Source of the DNA: Deltaproteobacteria bacterium
Lineage (GTDB): Bacteria > Desulfobacterota > DSM-4660 > Desulfatiglandales > HGW-15
Assembly: GCA_020060215.1 (NCBI GenBank)
Contig: JAGVAP010000034.1
Location: 14,389-78,388, forward strand
Length of the DNA stretch: 64,000 bases
Direction: 5' to 3'
Part shown: positions 51,897 to 60,599 of the stretch, in pieces
How the letters are laid out: every line of letters begins with the position of its first letter
How positions within the stretch are numbered: position 1 is the first letter of the stretch
The notes under the pieces: model-generated
The model's database searches: none
What the model was told of the DNA's origin: nothing
What the model saw: only the letters and a program-made list of their open reading frames with translations
Position numbers and translations under genes: made by a program

Positions 51897-51984
51897 GCGC
51901 GACGCGCGCAATCGGAGGTCAGCCCCGGCCGCTTGCCCCCGGAGGTGGCAAGAATGATCGAACAGTGAGTCCTGGTGGTCTTCC

Positions 51985-52053
51985 GTAGGAGCAAGCTCCT
52001 GCTTCCCGATCTTCTCGGAACTGAAAGAATCGCAAGCAGGAGCTTGCTCCTAC
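51985..52053 (+). repeat. Hairpin repeat, copy B (20-bp perfect inverted repeat)
   Basis: The 20 bases at 51985-52004 (GTAGGAGCAAGCTCCTGCTT) are the exact reverse complement of 52034-52053. Between them is 29 bases including CGATC...CGGAACTGAAAGAATCG, matching the flank of copies at 13862 and 54034. The inner stem is GCAAGC-AGGA-GCTTGC. Confidence 0.8.
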
Positions 52054-52118
52054 AAGAATAGAGCTCCAACGATATTCATTCCTCTCAAAGCTGTTCAGGC
52101 GATCTCCGTTCTGCCATT

Positions 52119-52352
52119 TCAGGTCACCTGTTTCACCTCCACGGCATTTAGCGGGCAGGCCTCGATGCAGTCCCAGCATCCCATGCACAGGTCTTGAAAG
52201 ACCATGGGTGATTCGAAGACGCCGTCGATCTGCTTGATCACTTTGTGGGTGCAGGCGGAGGCAGAAGCGCAGAGCCCGGTGTCGGGATTACACCTCGCGG
52301 GGTTGCATTTCTCGTAGTCCACGACTGCGAAGGTCTTTTTGGGTTGGATCAT
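52119..52352 (-). CDS. Small 4Fe-4S ferredoxin-type protein
   Basis: 77 residues. One canonical cluster motif 'CMGCWDCIEACP' is near the end (about 57-68). The N-terminal half has a second, unusual cysteine set 'CNPARCNPDTGLCASASAC', similar to the first cluster in RLI/ABCE1-type proteins. It may carry two clusters and serve as an electron carrier. No ribosome-binding site is strong. It lies next to the repeat-rich region upstream of the DNA ligase. Confidence 0.7.
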   Translation of the reverse strand: MIQPKKTFAVVDYEKCNPARCNPDTGLCASASACTHKVIKQIDGVFESPMVFQDLCMGCWDCIEACPLNAVEVKQVT

Positions 52353-52752
52353 AGTAAAGAAATGTAGTGGCCTCTCTCGGAAATTGCCACCACAAATCGA
52401 CGAGCTCCCGCAGATCCACGGTCAAGGTGCAGCGTCCTCACGAGAGGTTGCTGTGGAGGGAAACGCAGAAAAGAAAGAGAAAACAAGAATCCTGTCGATC
52501 CTGTTATCCTGTCTAAGAAGTTTCATACAAGCATGGCTTCTGGCCGGGGGCCGGTCTAACCCAATGGAAAAACATCGGAGCCGGTCCTCGGAGCCAGGTG
52601 ATTAGCGGGGCGCTGGGGTTCTTGAAAGCATCGTCGAAGTAGAAGAGGAATAAGGTCAAGTCCTTATTGTGTTCGGGATTACTTCGGTGTCAAAGGAGAA
52701 GGAGAATGCAACCGTGTTACTCAGGGCAGGCGAAGAAAGGAGGTGGGCTCGC
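52353..52752. other. Non-coding stretch carrying repeat fragment
   Basis: 400 bases without a gene. It contains a 45-base repeat segment at 52553-52597. The ligase ribosome-binding site (AAAGGAGGTG) is at its right end. No promoter is obvious. Confidence 0.45.
52553..52597 (+). repeat. Composite repeat, fragment D
   Basis: The segment ACCCAATGGA...CGGAGCCGGTCCTCGG...CCAGG matches the minus-strand reading of copy A (13741-13770 region) with few changes. Only the middle part of the composite is present here. Confidence 0.65.
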
Positions 52753-53811
52753 ATGAACCTGCCGATCATGCCCTACGTCGCCCCGATGCTCGCAAGGGCT
52801 GTCGAGGAGATCCCCCGAGGAGGATACGGGTACGAGCCCAAGTGGGATGGGTTCCGCTCCATCGTCTTCCGTGATGGCGACGAGGTCGAGATCGGCAGCC
52901 GCAATCGGCGATCGATGAACCGCTACTTCCCGGAGCTGATCGAGGCAATCAGGTTGGGCCTGCCTGAGCGCTCCGTGCTCGACGGGGAGATCGTGGTCCC
53001 CGACCCCTCCCATGGGCGTCTTGACTTCGAGGCCCTGCAGCAGCGGATCCATCCGGCCGAGAGCCGAGTCAAGTCGCTCGCCCGCCGCACCCCCGCGCAC
53101 TACGTCGCGTTCGACCTGCTCGCCCTCGGCGACCTTGACCTCACCGGTGAGCCTTTCAGGGAGCGGCGCCGCACCCTTGAGGAGGCCCTCGCCGGAGCGC
53201 AGCCGCCGATCCACCTCACCCCGGCCACGTGCAATCCCGAGATCGCTGAAGCGTGGTTCAACGAGTTCGAGGGCGCAGGGCTCGACGGCATCATTGCCAA
53301 ACCCCTCGAGGCGCCCTACCAGTCGGACAAGCGGGTGATGTTCAAGATCAAGCACGTCCGATCGGCTGATTGTGTGGTCGCCGGCTACCGAACCTACAAG
53401 ACCGACATGAAGGCGGTCGGCTCGCTGCTGCTCGGCCTCTATGATGACCAGGGCGACCTGGTCAACGTGGGAGTCGTTGGAGCGTTCCCTTCCAAGCAGC
53501 GCCGCGCGCTGTTCCGGGAGCTCCAGCCCCTCGTCACCAATTGGGAGTCTCATCCCTGGAAGGAGGAGGAGGCGACGACCCGCACCCCCCGCAGCTCCGA
53601 ATTCAGCCGCTGGAGCGCCGGCAAGGACCTCACCTTTGTGCCCCTCAGGCCGGAGCGCGTCATCGAGGTCCGGTACGACCACATGGAGGGGAACCGCTTC
53701 CGTCACATTGCCCGGTTTGTCCGGTGGCGTCCCGACCGAGACCCGCGCTCGTGCACCTTCGGCCAGGTGGCCGAACCCGTCCGGTTCGACCTCTCCGATG
53801 TCCTCCGGTGA
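52753..53811 (+). CDS. ATP-dependent DNA ligase (LigC-like)
   Basis: 352 residues. The nucleotidyl-lysine motif KWDG (in 'YEPKWDGFRSIVF') starts the adenylation domain, followed by SRN, 'VLDGEIVV', 'HYVAFDLL', 'DGIIAKPLEAPYQ' and 'MFKIKHVR', all ligase motifs. The C-terminal OB domain completes it. LigC/LigD-type ligases repair DNA breaks, often with Ku, but no ku gene is in the window. Codon use (CTC, CGC, GCC runs) differs from neighbours. It lies between repeat copies at 51985, 52553 and 54034, suggesting mobilisation. AAAGGAGGTG marks the start at 52753. Confidence 0.85.
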   Translation: MNLPIMPYVAPMLARAVEEIPRGGYGYEPKWDGFRSIVFRDGDEVEIGSRNRRSMNRYFPELIEAIRLGLPERSVLDGEIVVPDPSHGRLDFEALQQRIHPAESRVKSLARRTPAHYVAFDLLALGDLDLTGEPFRERRRTLEEALAGAQPPIHLTPATCNPEIAEAWFNEFEGAGLDGIIAKPLEAPYQSDKRVMFKIKHVRSADCVVAGYRTYKTDMKAVGSLLLGLYDDQGDLVNVGVVGAFPSKQRRALFRELQPLVTNWESHPWKEEEATTRTPRSSEFSRWSAGKDLTFVPLRPERVIEVRYDHMEGNRFRHIARFVRWRPDRDPRSCTFGQVAEPVRFDLSDVLR

Positions 53812-54033
53812 GAAGGCGATCAAGACTCCGGTTTGAAATTGTACCGAACGAATATGGAACAGCCGGTCCGGTAAGGACATCTGTGCCGGCAAAATCGGAG
53901 GGCAGCCTTTCCTCCAGCAATCTGCGCCACTCTTCGGGGGTTTTTGCCTGGCCTTACTATACGCCGAGCCCCTGCAACACCCGTCGGTCCCATTTCCTTA
54001 CCGCCTCTTCCTCGCCATGGGGGCTGCAGCAGC

Positions 54034-54240
54034 GATCATCCTGGAGTGAAGTGAATCGCAAGCGGGAGCTTGCTCCTACAAGGGATGAAGGATTACACGA
54101 GTCGCCGTCTCCGCCGCTCCGGGGATCCAGGATCCAAGATGCAGGATAGAGCGTGAAAGAAGGACCCGAGACCCAGTCGCAGCAGATTTGCCCCGGATCT
54201 TCTATCTTGCATCCACTCTGGGTTTCACACGAGAGGGCAG
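54034..54240 (+). repeat. Composite hairpin repeat, copy C
   Basis: The left part (GGAGTGAAGTGAATCGCAAG, core hairpin GCAAGC-GGGA-GCTTGC at 54058-54073) and right part (GGATCCAGGATCCAAGATGC..., GTGAAAGAAGGACCCGAGACC) match copy A on the opposite strand. The middle differs. The right part has its own inverted arms (GGATCCAAGATGCAGGAT and ATCTTGCATCC). Confidence 0.75.
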
Positions 54241-54288
54241 CCCAAGACCATGGCTGCATGAGCCGTCGGACGATCCGAAAATGTCGGA

Positions 54289-54315
54289 GCGGCCGGTGTT
54301 TCAGCCACCGGCCGC
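54289..54315 (-). terminator. Possible terminator for PRC-barrel gene
   Basis: GCGGCCGGTG and CACCGGCCGC form a 10-bp perfect stem with a 7-base loop, 88 bases after the stop at 54403 on the minus strand. The T-run after it is weak (ATTTTC). Confidence 0.4.
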
Positions 54316-54402
54316 ACCTTTCAGGAGACGAGTGATCCCTTCAATACTGATCCAGCCGTCGGGGATCGGCTGAATCGAGATGCTGCCGAGAGGGACTCGA
54401 CC

Positions 54403-54909
54403 CTACTTGCCTTGAGTGTTCGCGGTCGTTCCCTGCTTCGGCGGCAGCTCTTGGATCTGCCCCTCGGCATGGTCCTGGTAGTAGCCGCGGACGAAAGGTT
54501 CCCAGACTTCCTGCTTGATCAGCTGCGCCTCATCAAAAGACGGGGAGCTCTGAAAAGTCTGCTGGTCGAATTCGGCTGACAGGATCATCTCCTCGGTGTT
54601 TGCACGAAGGAGTTGTGCAGGGATCGGGTGGAACTTTCCCGATTCATCTTCAACAACGATGTACATCGGCTTGCCGTCGAGTGTGGTGAACAAATCATCG
54701 GCCTTGCCGAGCTCCTCGCCGTCCTTTCCCATCACCTTACGGCCTATGAAATCCTTGGCGCTTGGCTCCTCCATCTGGCCAAGATCCATCCACTGACCTT
54801 TCATCTCTCCCGTCTGCTGCGACTGCATGGCCTTCTGCCCTGCCGGCACATTGGCGGCAAGCAGAAGGGCTGCCGTCACGGCCATAGCCACAAAAAGCGA
54901 TCTCTTCAT
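54403..54909 (-). CDS. PRC-barrel domain protein, exported
   Basis: 168 residues. A signal peptide (about 1-23, ending VPAG) is followed by a PRC-barrel: 'DFIGRKVMGKDGEELGKADDLF', 'GKPMYIVVEDESGKFHPIPAQLL'. PRC-barrels occur in envelope and photosynthetic-complex proteins and often mediate protein contacts. The C-terminal tail is glutamine-rich. AGGAAGGT precedes the ATG at 54909, and GTG at 54918 is the alternative. Function unknown. Confidence 0.68.
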   Translation of the reverse strand: MKRSLFVAMAVTAALLLAANVPAGQKAMQSQQTGEMKGQWMDLGQMEEPSAKDFIGRKVMGKDGEELGKADDLFTTLDGKPMYIVVEDESGKFHPIPAQLLRANTEEMILSAEFDQQTFQSSPSFDEAQLIKQEVWEPFVRGYYQDHAEGQIQELPPKQGTTANTQGK

Positions 54910-55076
54910 TGGTTGCACCTTCCTTTCCTCAGACGTTCTGGAAGAAATTAAGGCACATCAGGACCGATCACAATGAAGGAGACCCCTTATTCTTGTCGGG
55001 ATTAAGTGGAAAAACCCCGTTCGATGCCGGGGCATGGGTGGGGGTCACGCTGCCAAGGGAGAGAAGGGGGAAATGA

Positions 55077-55153
<77 letters not shown>

Positions 55154-55533
55154 ATTTCAAAAAAGCGCCGGTGTTCCTTGGCGCGGCCAATCCGACACTC
55201 CCGCCCAAATGCGGGATGCCCTACCAGACTGCGCCGGGCTCCGATTCACTTGCCGGTCTCAGAAGCGTATCCTTTTCGTCCGGCGGAATCAAGTTTGAAA
55301 AAGCACGAGAGCGGGGGGTTCCTGCCCGGTCGCTGGAGCATCGGCGGACGCGTTTGTCCGTGGAACGGGCGCCGCGCACGGACAAGCCGAAGCTCGTCCA
55401 TCCACCCGGGATGGAGCCGGGAGGAGCGGTGTTCTCAGCGGGCTCTGTGAGAGATTCTCCGATTTCGCTTCCGGTTGACTTTACAGCGGATTAGACAATA
55501 ATGGGACATTGCCGAACAGACGAGGCAGGGCGG
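55154..55533. other. Non-coding stretch with tRNA remnant, upstream of folE2
   Basis: 380 bases. The first ~90 hold the degenerate tRNA copy. The rest has no recognised gene or riboswitch. The folE2 start is at its right end. Confidence 0.5.
55170..55243 (-). pseudogene. Degenerate tRNA-Pro copy
   Basis: Just upstream of tRNA-Pro, the minus strand starts CGGAGCCCGGCGCAGTCTGGTAG, 15 bases of which are identical to the intact gene. The anticodon region reads CCCGC-ATTTGG-GCGGG, with a shortened loop. The T-arm is not recognisable. It is probably a dead duplicate or a leftover from integration near the tRNA. Confidence 0.6.
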
Positions 55534-56304
55534 ATGAAAGACATTCAGAACCACAAGGACCACCGGAACATAGACATCGATCGCGTAGGGGTGAAGGGAA
55601 TCCGCTACCCCATCACGGTGCTCGACAAGGACATGGGCGAGCAGCAGACCGTTGCCGAGATCAACATGTACGTGAACCTGCCGCGCTACTACAAGGGGAC
55701 CCACATGAGCAGGTTCGTGGAGATCCTGAACCAGCACAGCCGGCGCATCTCCCTGCAGAGTTTCTCCGAGATCCTGGAGGAGATGAAGTCCAAGCTGGTC
55801 GCCCAGAGCTCCCACATGGAGATGTCTTTCCCCTACTTCGTCAACAAGGCTGCGCCGGTCACCGGCATCCCGGGGCTCATGGAGTACCGGTGCACCATGA
55901 AGGGATCCCTCACCACCAGGAGCGACCTCGTCGTGGTGATCCACGTCCCCATCTGCACCCTCTGCCCCTGCTCCAAGGAGATCAGCTCATACGGCGCCCA
56001 CAACCAGCGGGGAGAGGTCAAGCTCCAGGTGAGGTTCAGAAAGTTCGTGTGGCTGGAGGACCTGATCAGGCTGGTGGAGGAATCGGCCTCGAGCGATGTC
56101 TATTCCGTGCTGAAAAGGGAGGACGAGAAGTACGTCACCGAAAAGGCCTACGACAACCCGATGTTCGTGGAGGACATCGTGAGGGAGATCGCCATGAAGT
56201 TGAACCGCGACTCCAACATCACGTGGTTCTCCGTGGAGGCGGAGAACTTCGAGTCCATCCACAACCACAGCGCGTATGCATACGTCGAAAAGCATAAGAG
56301 TTAG
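55534..56304 (+). CDS. folE2: GTP cyclohydrolase FolE2
   Basis: 256 residues. Family motifs include 'GVKGIRYPITVLDK', the metal site 'IHVPICTLCPCSKEIS' (C141, C144, C146), and 'GAHNQRGEV'. FolE2 (type IB) opens GTP to dihydroneopterin triphosphate, the first step of folate and pterin synthesis. It is a common alternative to FolE. The chosen start at 55534 follows AGGGCGG; an earlier ATG at 55501 lacks support. The next coding gene is an AICAR transformylase, which uses formyl-folate, so the context is coherent. A large palindrome lies between them. Confidence 0.92.
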   Translation: MKDIQNHKDHRNIDIDRVGVKGIRYPITVLDKDMGEQQTVAEINMYVNLPRYYKGTHMSRFVEILNQHSRRISLQSFSEILEEMKSKLVAQSSHMEMSFPYFVNKAAPVTGIPGLMEYRCTMKGSLTTRSDLVVVIHVPICTLCPCSKEISSYGAHNQRGEVKLQVRFRKFVWLEDLIRLVEESASSDVYSVLKREDEKYVTEKAYDNPMFVEDIVREIAMKLNRDSNITWFSVEAENFESIHNHSAYAYVEKHKS

Positions 56305-56325
56305 GTCTCTCAGCAGAGTTCACAG

Positions 56326-56378
56326 AGAGGGGCAGTTCAATCTGAATCGCGAGCCGATTCAGATTGAACTGCCCCTCT
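56326..56378. repeat. Perfect 23-bp inverted repeat between folE2 and AICAR transformylase gene
   Basis: 56326-56348 is the exact reverse complement of 56356-56378, with a 7-base loop (GCGAGCC). It begins AGAGGGGCAGTTCAATC. No T-run follows, so it is not a standard terminator. It lies 22 bases after folE2. Confidence 0.9.
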
Positions 56379-56571
56379 GGACTTGGTCCAGCATGGGTCT
56401 TGCTTAAGAACGGCATCACGAGAGTGATTAACACCTCGGCTGGATGGAGCCCCGACACGGTCGGAATTCTCCTCTTGAGAAATGCGGCCGGCAAACGCTC
56501 ATTGCTCTCTGCGGACTCGAGTGAGCCCTCCTTTTGGGGCGAACGGGCGAGAGAAAAAAACGGAGGAACCT

Positions 56572-57867
56572 ATGGCTGATGATCTGAAGCAGATGTACCG
56601 CACCATCATGGACGACCACTTCCCTCCCCGGATCACCATCTCCTTCGGGGACCAGGTGCTGGTCTATAGAAAAAGATCATGGAAACTGCCCGACGAGAAG
56701 AGCCGCGAGCTGATCGAAAAGGGGCTCCGCTACGGGGAGAACCCGGGGCAGGAGGCGGCGCTCTATGAGCTCGTCAACGGCAACCTGATCCTGGGGCAAT
56801 GCCAGTTCATCGAACCCGGCCGGGGGTTGGTCTCGGCGATCGCCGAGGAGGACATGATCCAGGAGGGCAAGCACCCGGGGAAGATCAATCTCACGGACAT
56901 CGACAACGCCATGAACATCATGAAGTACCTGATGGAAAAGCCCCTTGCCGTCATCGTGAAGCACAACAACCCCAGCGGGGTCGCATACGGCAAGAGCCTG
57001 GTCGAGGCGTACGAAAAGGCGGACAGGGCGGACAGGATCGCCGCATTCGGCGGGGCCGTGGTCTTCAACGGCCCAGTCGACAAGTCCACGGCAGAGGCGG
57101 TGGCGAAGAACTACCTGGAGGTCGTGGCCGCCCCCGACTACGAAGAGGGCACGGTGGAGATCCTGGCAAAGAGGGCCAACCTCCGGATCATCCGGATCAG
57201 GGGGATCGAAAGGCTCCGAGAGTACAGCGGCACCCGTTTTGTCGACTTCAAGAGCCTGATCGACGGCGGGTTCATCGTCCAGCAATCACCGCTGAACCGG
57301 ATCCGCTCAGCAGAGGACTTCACGCTTGCCTCCTCCACTTACCAGGGGAAAACCTACACCGTCGCCAGAAAGCCGACCCAAGAGGAGTACGAGGACATGC
57401 TCTTCGGATGGCAGGTGGAGCAGGGGGTCAGCTCCAATTCCGTGATCTACGTCAAGGACCAGGTGACCGCGGGCATCGGCACCGGAGAACAGGACCGGGT
57501 GGGGGTGGCGGAGATCGCGATCTTCAAGGCGTACACCAAGTTCGCGGACTGGCTCTGCTTCAACCGGTACGGTCTCTCCTACAAGGAGATGGAACTGAAG
57601 GTAAAGGCCGGAGAGAAAGACCGCTCTCTCCTGCAGGAGATCGACGGGGAGACCAGGGAGGCCAAAGGCGGCCTCATCGGGTCCACCATGGTATCGGATG
57701 CCTTTTTCCCGTTCAGGGACGGGGTCGACGTGGGTATCGAGCAGGGGATCCGGGCGATCGTGCAGCCGGGAGGGTCCATGCGCGATTTCGAGGCCATCGA
57801 GGCATGCAACGAGGCGAGCCCGCAGGTCACCATGGTCTTCACCGGGCAGAGGGCGTTCAAGCATTGA
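56572..57867 (+). CDS. Stand-alone AICAR transformylase (PurH C-terminal type)
   Basis: 431 residues matching only the transformylase part of PurH. The catalytic Lys-His are K130-H131 in 'VIVKHNNPSGVAYG', with 'GVSSNSVIYVKD' and 'GSTMVSDAFFPFRDGVD' closing the fold. The IMP cyclohydrolase (MGS-type) N-terminal domain is absent; the first ~45 residues are a short lead. Ring closure would need another enzyme (a PurO-like or separate cyclohydrolase), not in the window. It transfers the formyl group of 10-formyl-THF to AICAR. GGAGGAAC precedes the ATG. Confidence 0.85.
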   Translation: MADDLKQMYRTIMDDHFPPRITISFGDQVLVYRKRSWKLPDEKSRELIEKGLRYGENPGQEAALYELVNGNLILGQCQFIEPGRGLVSAIAEEDMIQEGKHPGKINLTDIDNAMNIMKYLMEKPLAVIVKHNNPSGVAYGKSLVEAYEKADRADRIAAFGGAVVFNGPVDKSTAEAVAKNYLEVVAAPDYEEGTVEILAKRANLRIIRIRGIERLREYSGTRFVDFKSLIDGGFIVQQSPLNRIRSAEDFTLASSTYQGKTYTVARKPTQEEYEDMLFGWQVEQGVSSNSVIYVKDQVTAGIGTGEQDRVGVAEIAIFKAYTKFADWLCFNRYGLSYKEMELKVKAGEKDRSLLQEIDGETREAKGGLIGSTMVSDAFFPFRDGVDVGIEQGIRAIVQPGGSMRDFEAIEACNEASPQVTMVFTGQRAFKH

Positions 57868-57936
57868 GACTCGATACCTCATGCTTCATACCTCATGCTG
57901 CTTGGGGGTACCTCAGCAGGAGGCGCCTTCAGAGCG

Positions 57937-58242
57937 TCACGAAGCCGACTTGGGCTCCAGGAAGGCCTCGTTGGCCATGGTCAGGTAACCCTCAAAGGCG
58001 ATCAGATCGGGGTGTTTGTCGAAGGTCTCCCAGCCTGCGACATCCACCCCTTTTTTAGCGGCCTCCTCCAACCGGAAGACCCTCAGGAAGGTCACTGGAG
58101 CCCCGCCGTCGAGCGACCCTTTCCGCTCCACGCACCTCATCTCCCTGTGAAGGGTGTCCACATCGATCTGATGCTTGTTCACCAGGTGACCCCATGCCCC
58201 TCCGTAAACCTCCCTAAACGGCTTCTTCTTGAAAAACCACAT
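57937..58242 (-). CDS. Small hypothetical protein, EGW/EGY family, copy 3
   Basis: 101 residues. 'FLRVFRLEEAAKKGVDVAGWETFDKHPDLIAFEGYL' aligns with the cores of the proteins at 40900 and 41246 (DKHPDL-x-x-x-EGY versus DPHPDLVLLEGW). It is about 16 kb from them, so the family is dispersed, not merely a local tandem. AAAGGAGG precedes the ATG. Function unknown. Confidence 0.62.
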   Translation of the reverse strand: MWFFKKKPFREVYGGAWGHLVNKHQIDVDTLHREMRCVERKGSLDGGAPVTFLRVFRLEEAAKKGVDVAGWETFDKHPDLIAFEGYLTMANEAFLEPKSAS

Positions 58243-58433
58243 GGTCCCCTCCTTTATGTTAGCAACTGATCACATACATACTGAACCATCCCGCTTCCGT
58301 TTGTCAAGCGATATAGGTCGGCTGTGACCTATGGGGAAATGGGGAGGGCCCGCCGCCCCAACCGCGCCGCCGGTCCACGTTTTGGTTGAATCACCCACAC
58401 TTGTGTTGTAGAAGCACCCTGTCGGAGGTTGCG

Positions 58434-59471
58434 ATGAAGAAGAAAAGCGATGCGCCTTCCCGGGAGGAATGGAAGGGGCTCTTTGACGCGGCCAAGGTCT
58501 TCTGGCGAATGAAGCCGTGGACATGGATGGAAGATACGGAACTCTTCGGGGTGCAGGACCCGGAAAGCGGAGAGATCGGGTACTGCTGCGTCTTGGGGGC
58601 TGCAGGGGAGATCTTCGGCCTTGCGGCATACCTGGGCCCGGAAGGGCTGGCGACCTATAGAAAGATTGCGTCCGAGGAGGGCGCCGGGTTCGAGGAGATT
58701 ACTTTTCACCAGAAGGGACTCACGGTCTTTTTCGGGGGCAGGGAGGCGCTTGATACGAAGGACCTGCAGGTGATCAAGGAACTCGGTCTCAAGTTCCGGG
58801 GCCGGAACGCGTGGCCCCTGTTTCGAAGCCATCTGCCGGGCTATGTCCCCTGGTTTCTGACGGCGAGGGAAGCGAGGTTCATGACCATTCTGCTGCAGCA
58901 GAGTGGGAACATCGCCGCACGTATGAAGGAAGACCCGGAGACCCTGCATGAAAAGGGGGAAGATCTCGTCCTGGTAAGGGTCCCGGGCAAAGGGAAAGAC
59001 ACGGAAGTCTGGAGCGATTACCGGCTAAGGCCGGAACCCTGGGAGGAGCCCAAGCCGGCATCCGGTCCGGTGGATGAGGTCAGACTGCACCGGATCCGCA
59101 AACGCTTGAAGAAGGGAGAGTACGAGTGGGAGATCGACAGCTTCTATTATCCGGGGGCGATCGCGGAAGAGGGGCGACCTTACTACCCGTGTCTGGCGAT
59201 CATCGTAGACCGCCCGACCGACATTATCGTGGGATCATGGCTGAAGGCGCCGTGGGAGCGCTACGCCGGCTTTCAAGAGCAGGTGATGAACCAGCTTGAG
59301 AACACGACCGATCTGCCCAGGACCATCCGGGTGGGCAGGGAAGAGGTCTTCGAGCTGCTGAAGCCGATCGCAGGTCCCTTGAACATGAAACTTGAGAAGG
59401 TGAAATCCCTCGAAGGGGTCGCCCAGGTCAGGACGGCTATCTCACGTTACATGCCCGGCATCCAATCCTGA
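58434..59471 (+). CDS. Hypothetical protein (DUF7309/DUF6930-like)
   Basis: 345 residues, soluble. The N-terminal part (about 30-70) reads 'LFGVQDPESGEIGYCCVLGAAGEIFGLAAYLG', recalling DUF7309 proteins; the rest has 'IDSFYYPGAIAEEG' and 'GSWLKAPWERYAGFQEQ', which resemble DUF6930. Function unknown. GGAGG precedes the ATG at 58434. It is not coupled to neighbours. Confidence 0.6.
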   Translation: MKKKSDAPSREEWKGLFDAAKVFWRMKPWTWMEDTELFGVQDPESGEIGYCCVLGAAGEIFGLAAYLGPEGLATYRKIASEEGAGFEEITFHQKGLTVFFGGREALDTKDLQVIKELGLKFRGRNAWPLFRSHLPGYVPWFLTAREARFMTILLQQSGNIAARMKEDPETLHEKGEDLVLVRVPGKGKDTEVWSDYRLRPEPWEEPKPASGPVDEVRLHRIRKRLKKGEYEWEIDSFYYPGAIAEEGRPYYPCLAIIVDRPTDIIVGSWLKAPWERYAGFQEQVMNQLENTTDLPRTIRVGREEVFELLKPIAGPLNMKLEKVKSLEGVAQVRTAISRYMPGIQS

Positions 59472-59490
59472 GCCGCCGGCGCGGTTTTAT

Positions 59491-59557
59491 GGGAGCACCT
59501 CCCGGTTGCGATCCCCGCATCGGCCCTGTAGCAAGGAGCAACCCCCCGGTTGCGATT
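59491..59557 (-). repeat. Two degenerate copies of the core hairpin repeat
   Basis: GGGAGCACCTCCCGGTTGCGATCC at 59491-59514 and GGAGCAACCCCCCGGTTGCGATTCC near 59535-59559 resemble the core of copy A (GGGGCAAGCTCCCGCTTGCGATTC). In the second, GCAACC-CCCC-GGTTGC (59538-59553) keeps a perfect stem although two bases differ from the A stem in a compensating way. Confidence 0.6.
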
Positions 59558-59570
59558 CCTTTGATGATGC

Positions 59571-60383
59571 TCAGTCCGCCAACTCCGCCGCGTTAACCGC
59601 CCTGATCCTCTGCCCGAGGAAATCCTCCCCGAAGGTCCTGAACCGCTCCGGGTCGTCGGTCGTATAGAAGGAGCGGGCCTGGTTCCGGGAGAGCCTCGTC
59701 TCGATCTCGGGATGACGGGCGAGGTAATCGGAGAGCTTGTCGGCTACAATGGCCGGCGCGTCCAGGACCCGGCAGTTCTTCCCCATGATCCTTTCGATGT
59801 CCTTTTTGAGGAAGGGATAATGGGTGCACCCGAGAATCAGGGTGTCCACCGCCTTGCTCTTGAGGGGAAGGACATACTTTTTCAGGATGGAGCGGGTCTC
59901 CGGCTTCCCGGCCCACCCCTCTTCCACCAGCGGTACCAGGAGCGGACACGCTCTCTCGAAGACCTTCAACTCCGGGTTGAGCTTGCGCAGTTCCTGGTCG
60001 AATACCCTGGATTCGATCGTCGCCCGGGTGCCGATCACCCCGATCCGGCCCCAGCGGCTGGCCTCTGCGGCCGCCTCTGCCAGGGGGATGACCACCCCGA
60101 GGACCCGCCTGTCCGGGTAGTGATGTGGAAGCCATTCCTGTTGTATTCGCCGCAGGGCCTTGGCCGACGCGGTGTTGCACGCCAGGATAATGAGAACCGC
60201 CCCTTGTCTGAAGAGGAAGTCGACGGCCTGGCGCGTGTAGGTATAGACCACCTTGAGGGACTTGTTGCCGTAGGGTGCACGCGCGCTGTCGCCCAGGTAG
60301 AGATAGTCGTACTCGGGGAGCCTGCGGAGAAACTCCTTGAGCACCGTCAGCCCCCCGTATCCCGAATCAAAGACGCCGATCAT
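59571..60383 (-). CDS. murI: Glutamate racemase
   Basis: 270 residues, the usual length. The catalytic Asp-Ser site 'IGVFDSGYGGLTV' starts the protein, followed by 'YLGDSARAPYG', the first catalytic Cys in 'LACNTASA', and the second in 'LGCTHYPF'. It makes D-glutamate for peptidoglycan from L-glutamate. The start at 60383 is set by the motif; the frame extends upstream to 60548 without support. It stands alone. Confidence 0.92.
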   Translation of the reverse strand: MIGVFDSGYGGLTVLKEFLRRLPEYDYLYLGDSARAPYGNKSLKVVYTYTRQAVDFLFRQGAVLIILACNTASAKALRRIQQEWLPHHYPDRRVLGVVIPLAEAAAEASRWGRIGVIGTRATIESRVFDQELRKLNPELKVFERACPLLVPLVEEGWAGKPETRSILKKYVLPLKSKAVDTLILGCTHYPFLKKDIERIMGKNCRVLDAPAIVADKLSDYLARHPEIETRLSRNQARSFYTTDDPERFRTFGEDFLGQRIRAVNAAELAD

Positions 60384-60599
60384 GATCCAACCAAGTCCGT
60401 GTCGATTTTTGTCCCGAACCTTATCCCAAGGCGGCGGCGAGCTCTCCCGGCCAAACCCGTGGGGCGTTCTTCCCCTGTTCCGATCCGTTTCACCGGCGCC
60501 TCTTCGAGCGCACCGATCGCTCGCCTGGGGCTCTGAATCCTTCGGCAATTTCCGGCTACAACGGGCTGGAAAGTTGGGAGGATATTACGCATGAAGGGT

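Larger units (their letters stand above)
53812..54402. other. Non-coding stretch carrying repeat copy and hairpin
   Basis: 591 bases between ligase and PRC-barrel genes. It holds composite repeat copy C (54034-54240) and a hairpin at 54289-54315. I see no credible gene in it. Confidence 0.5.
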
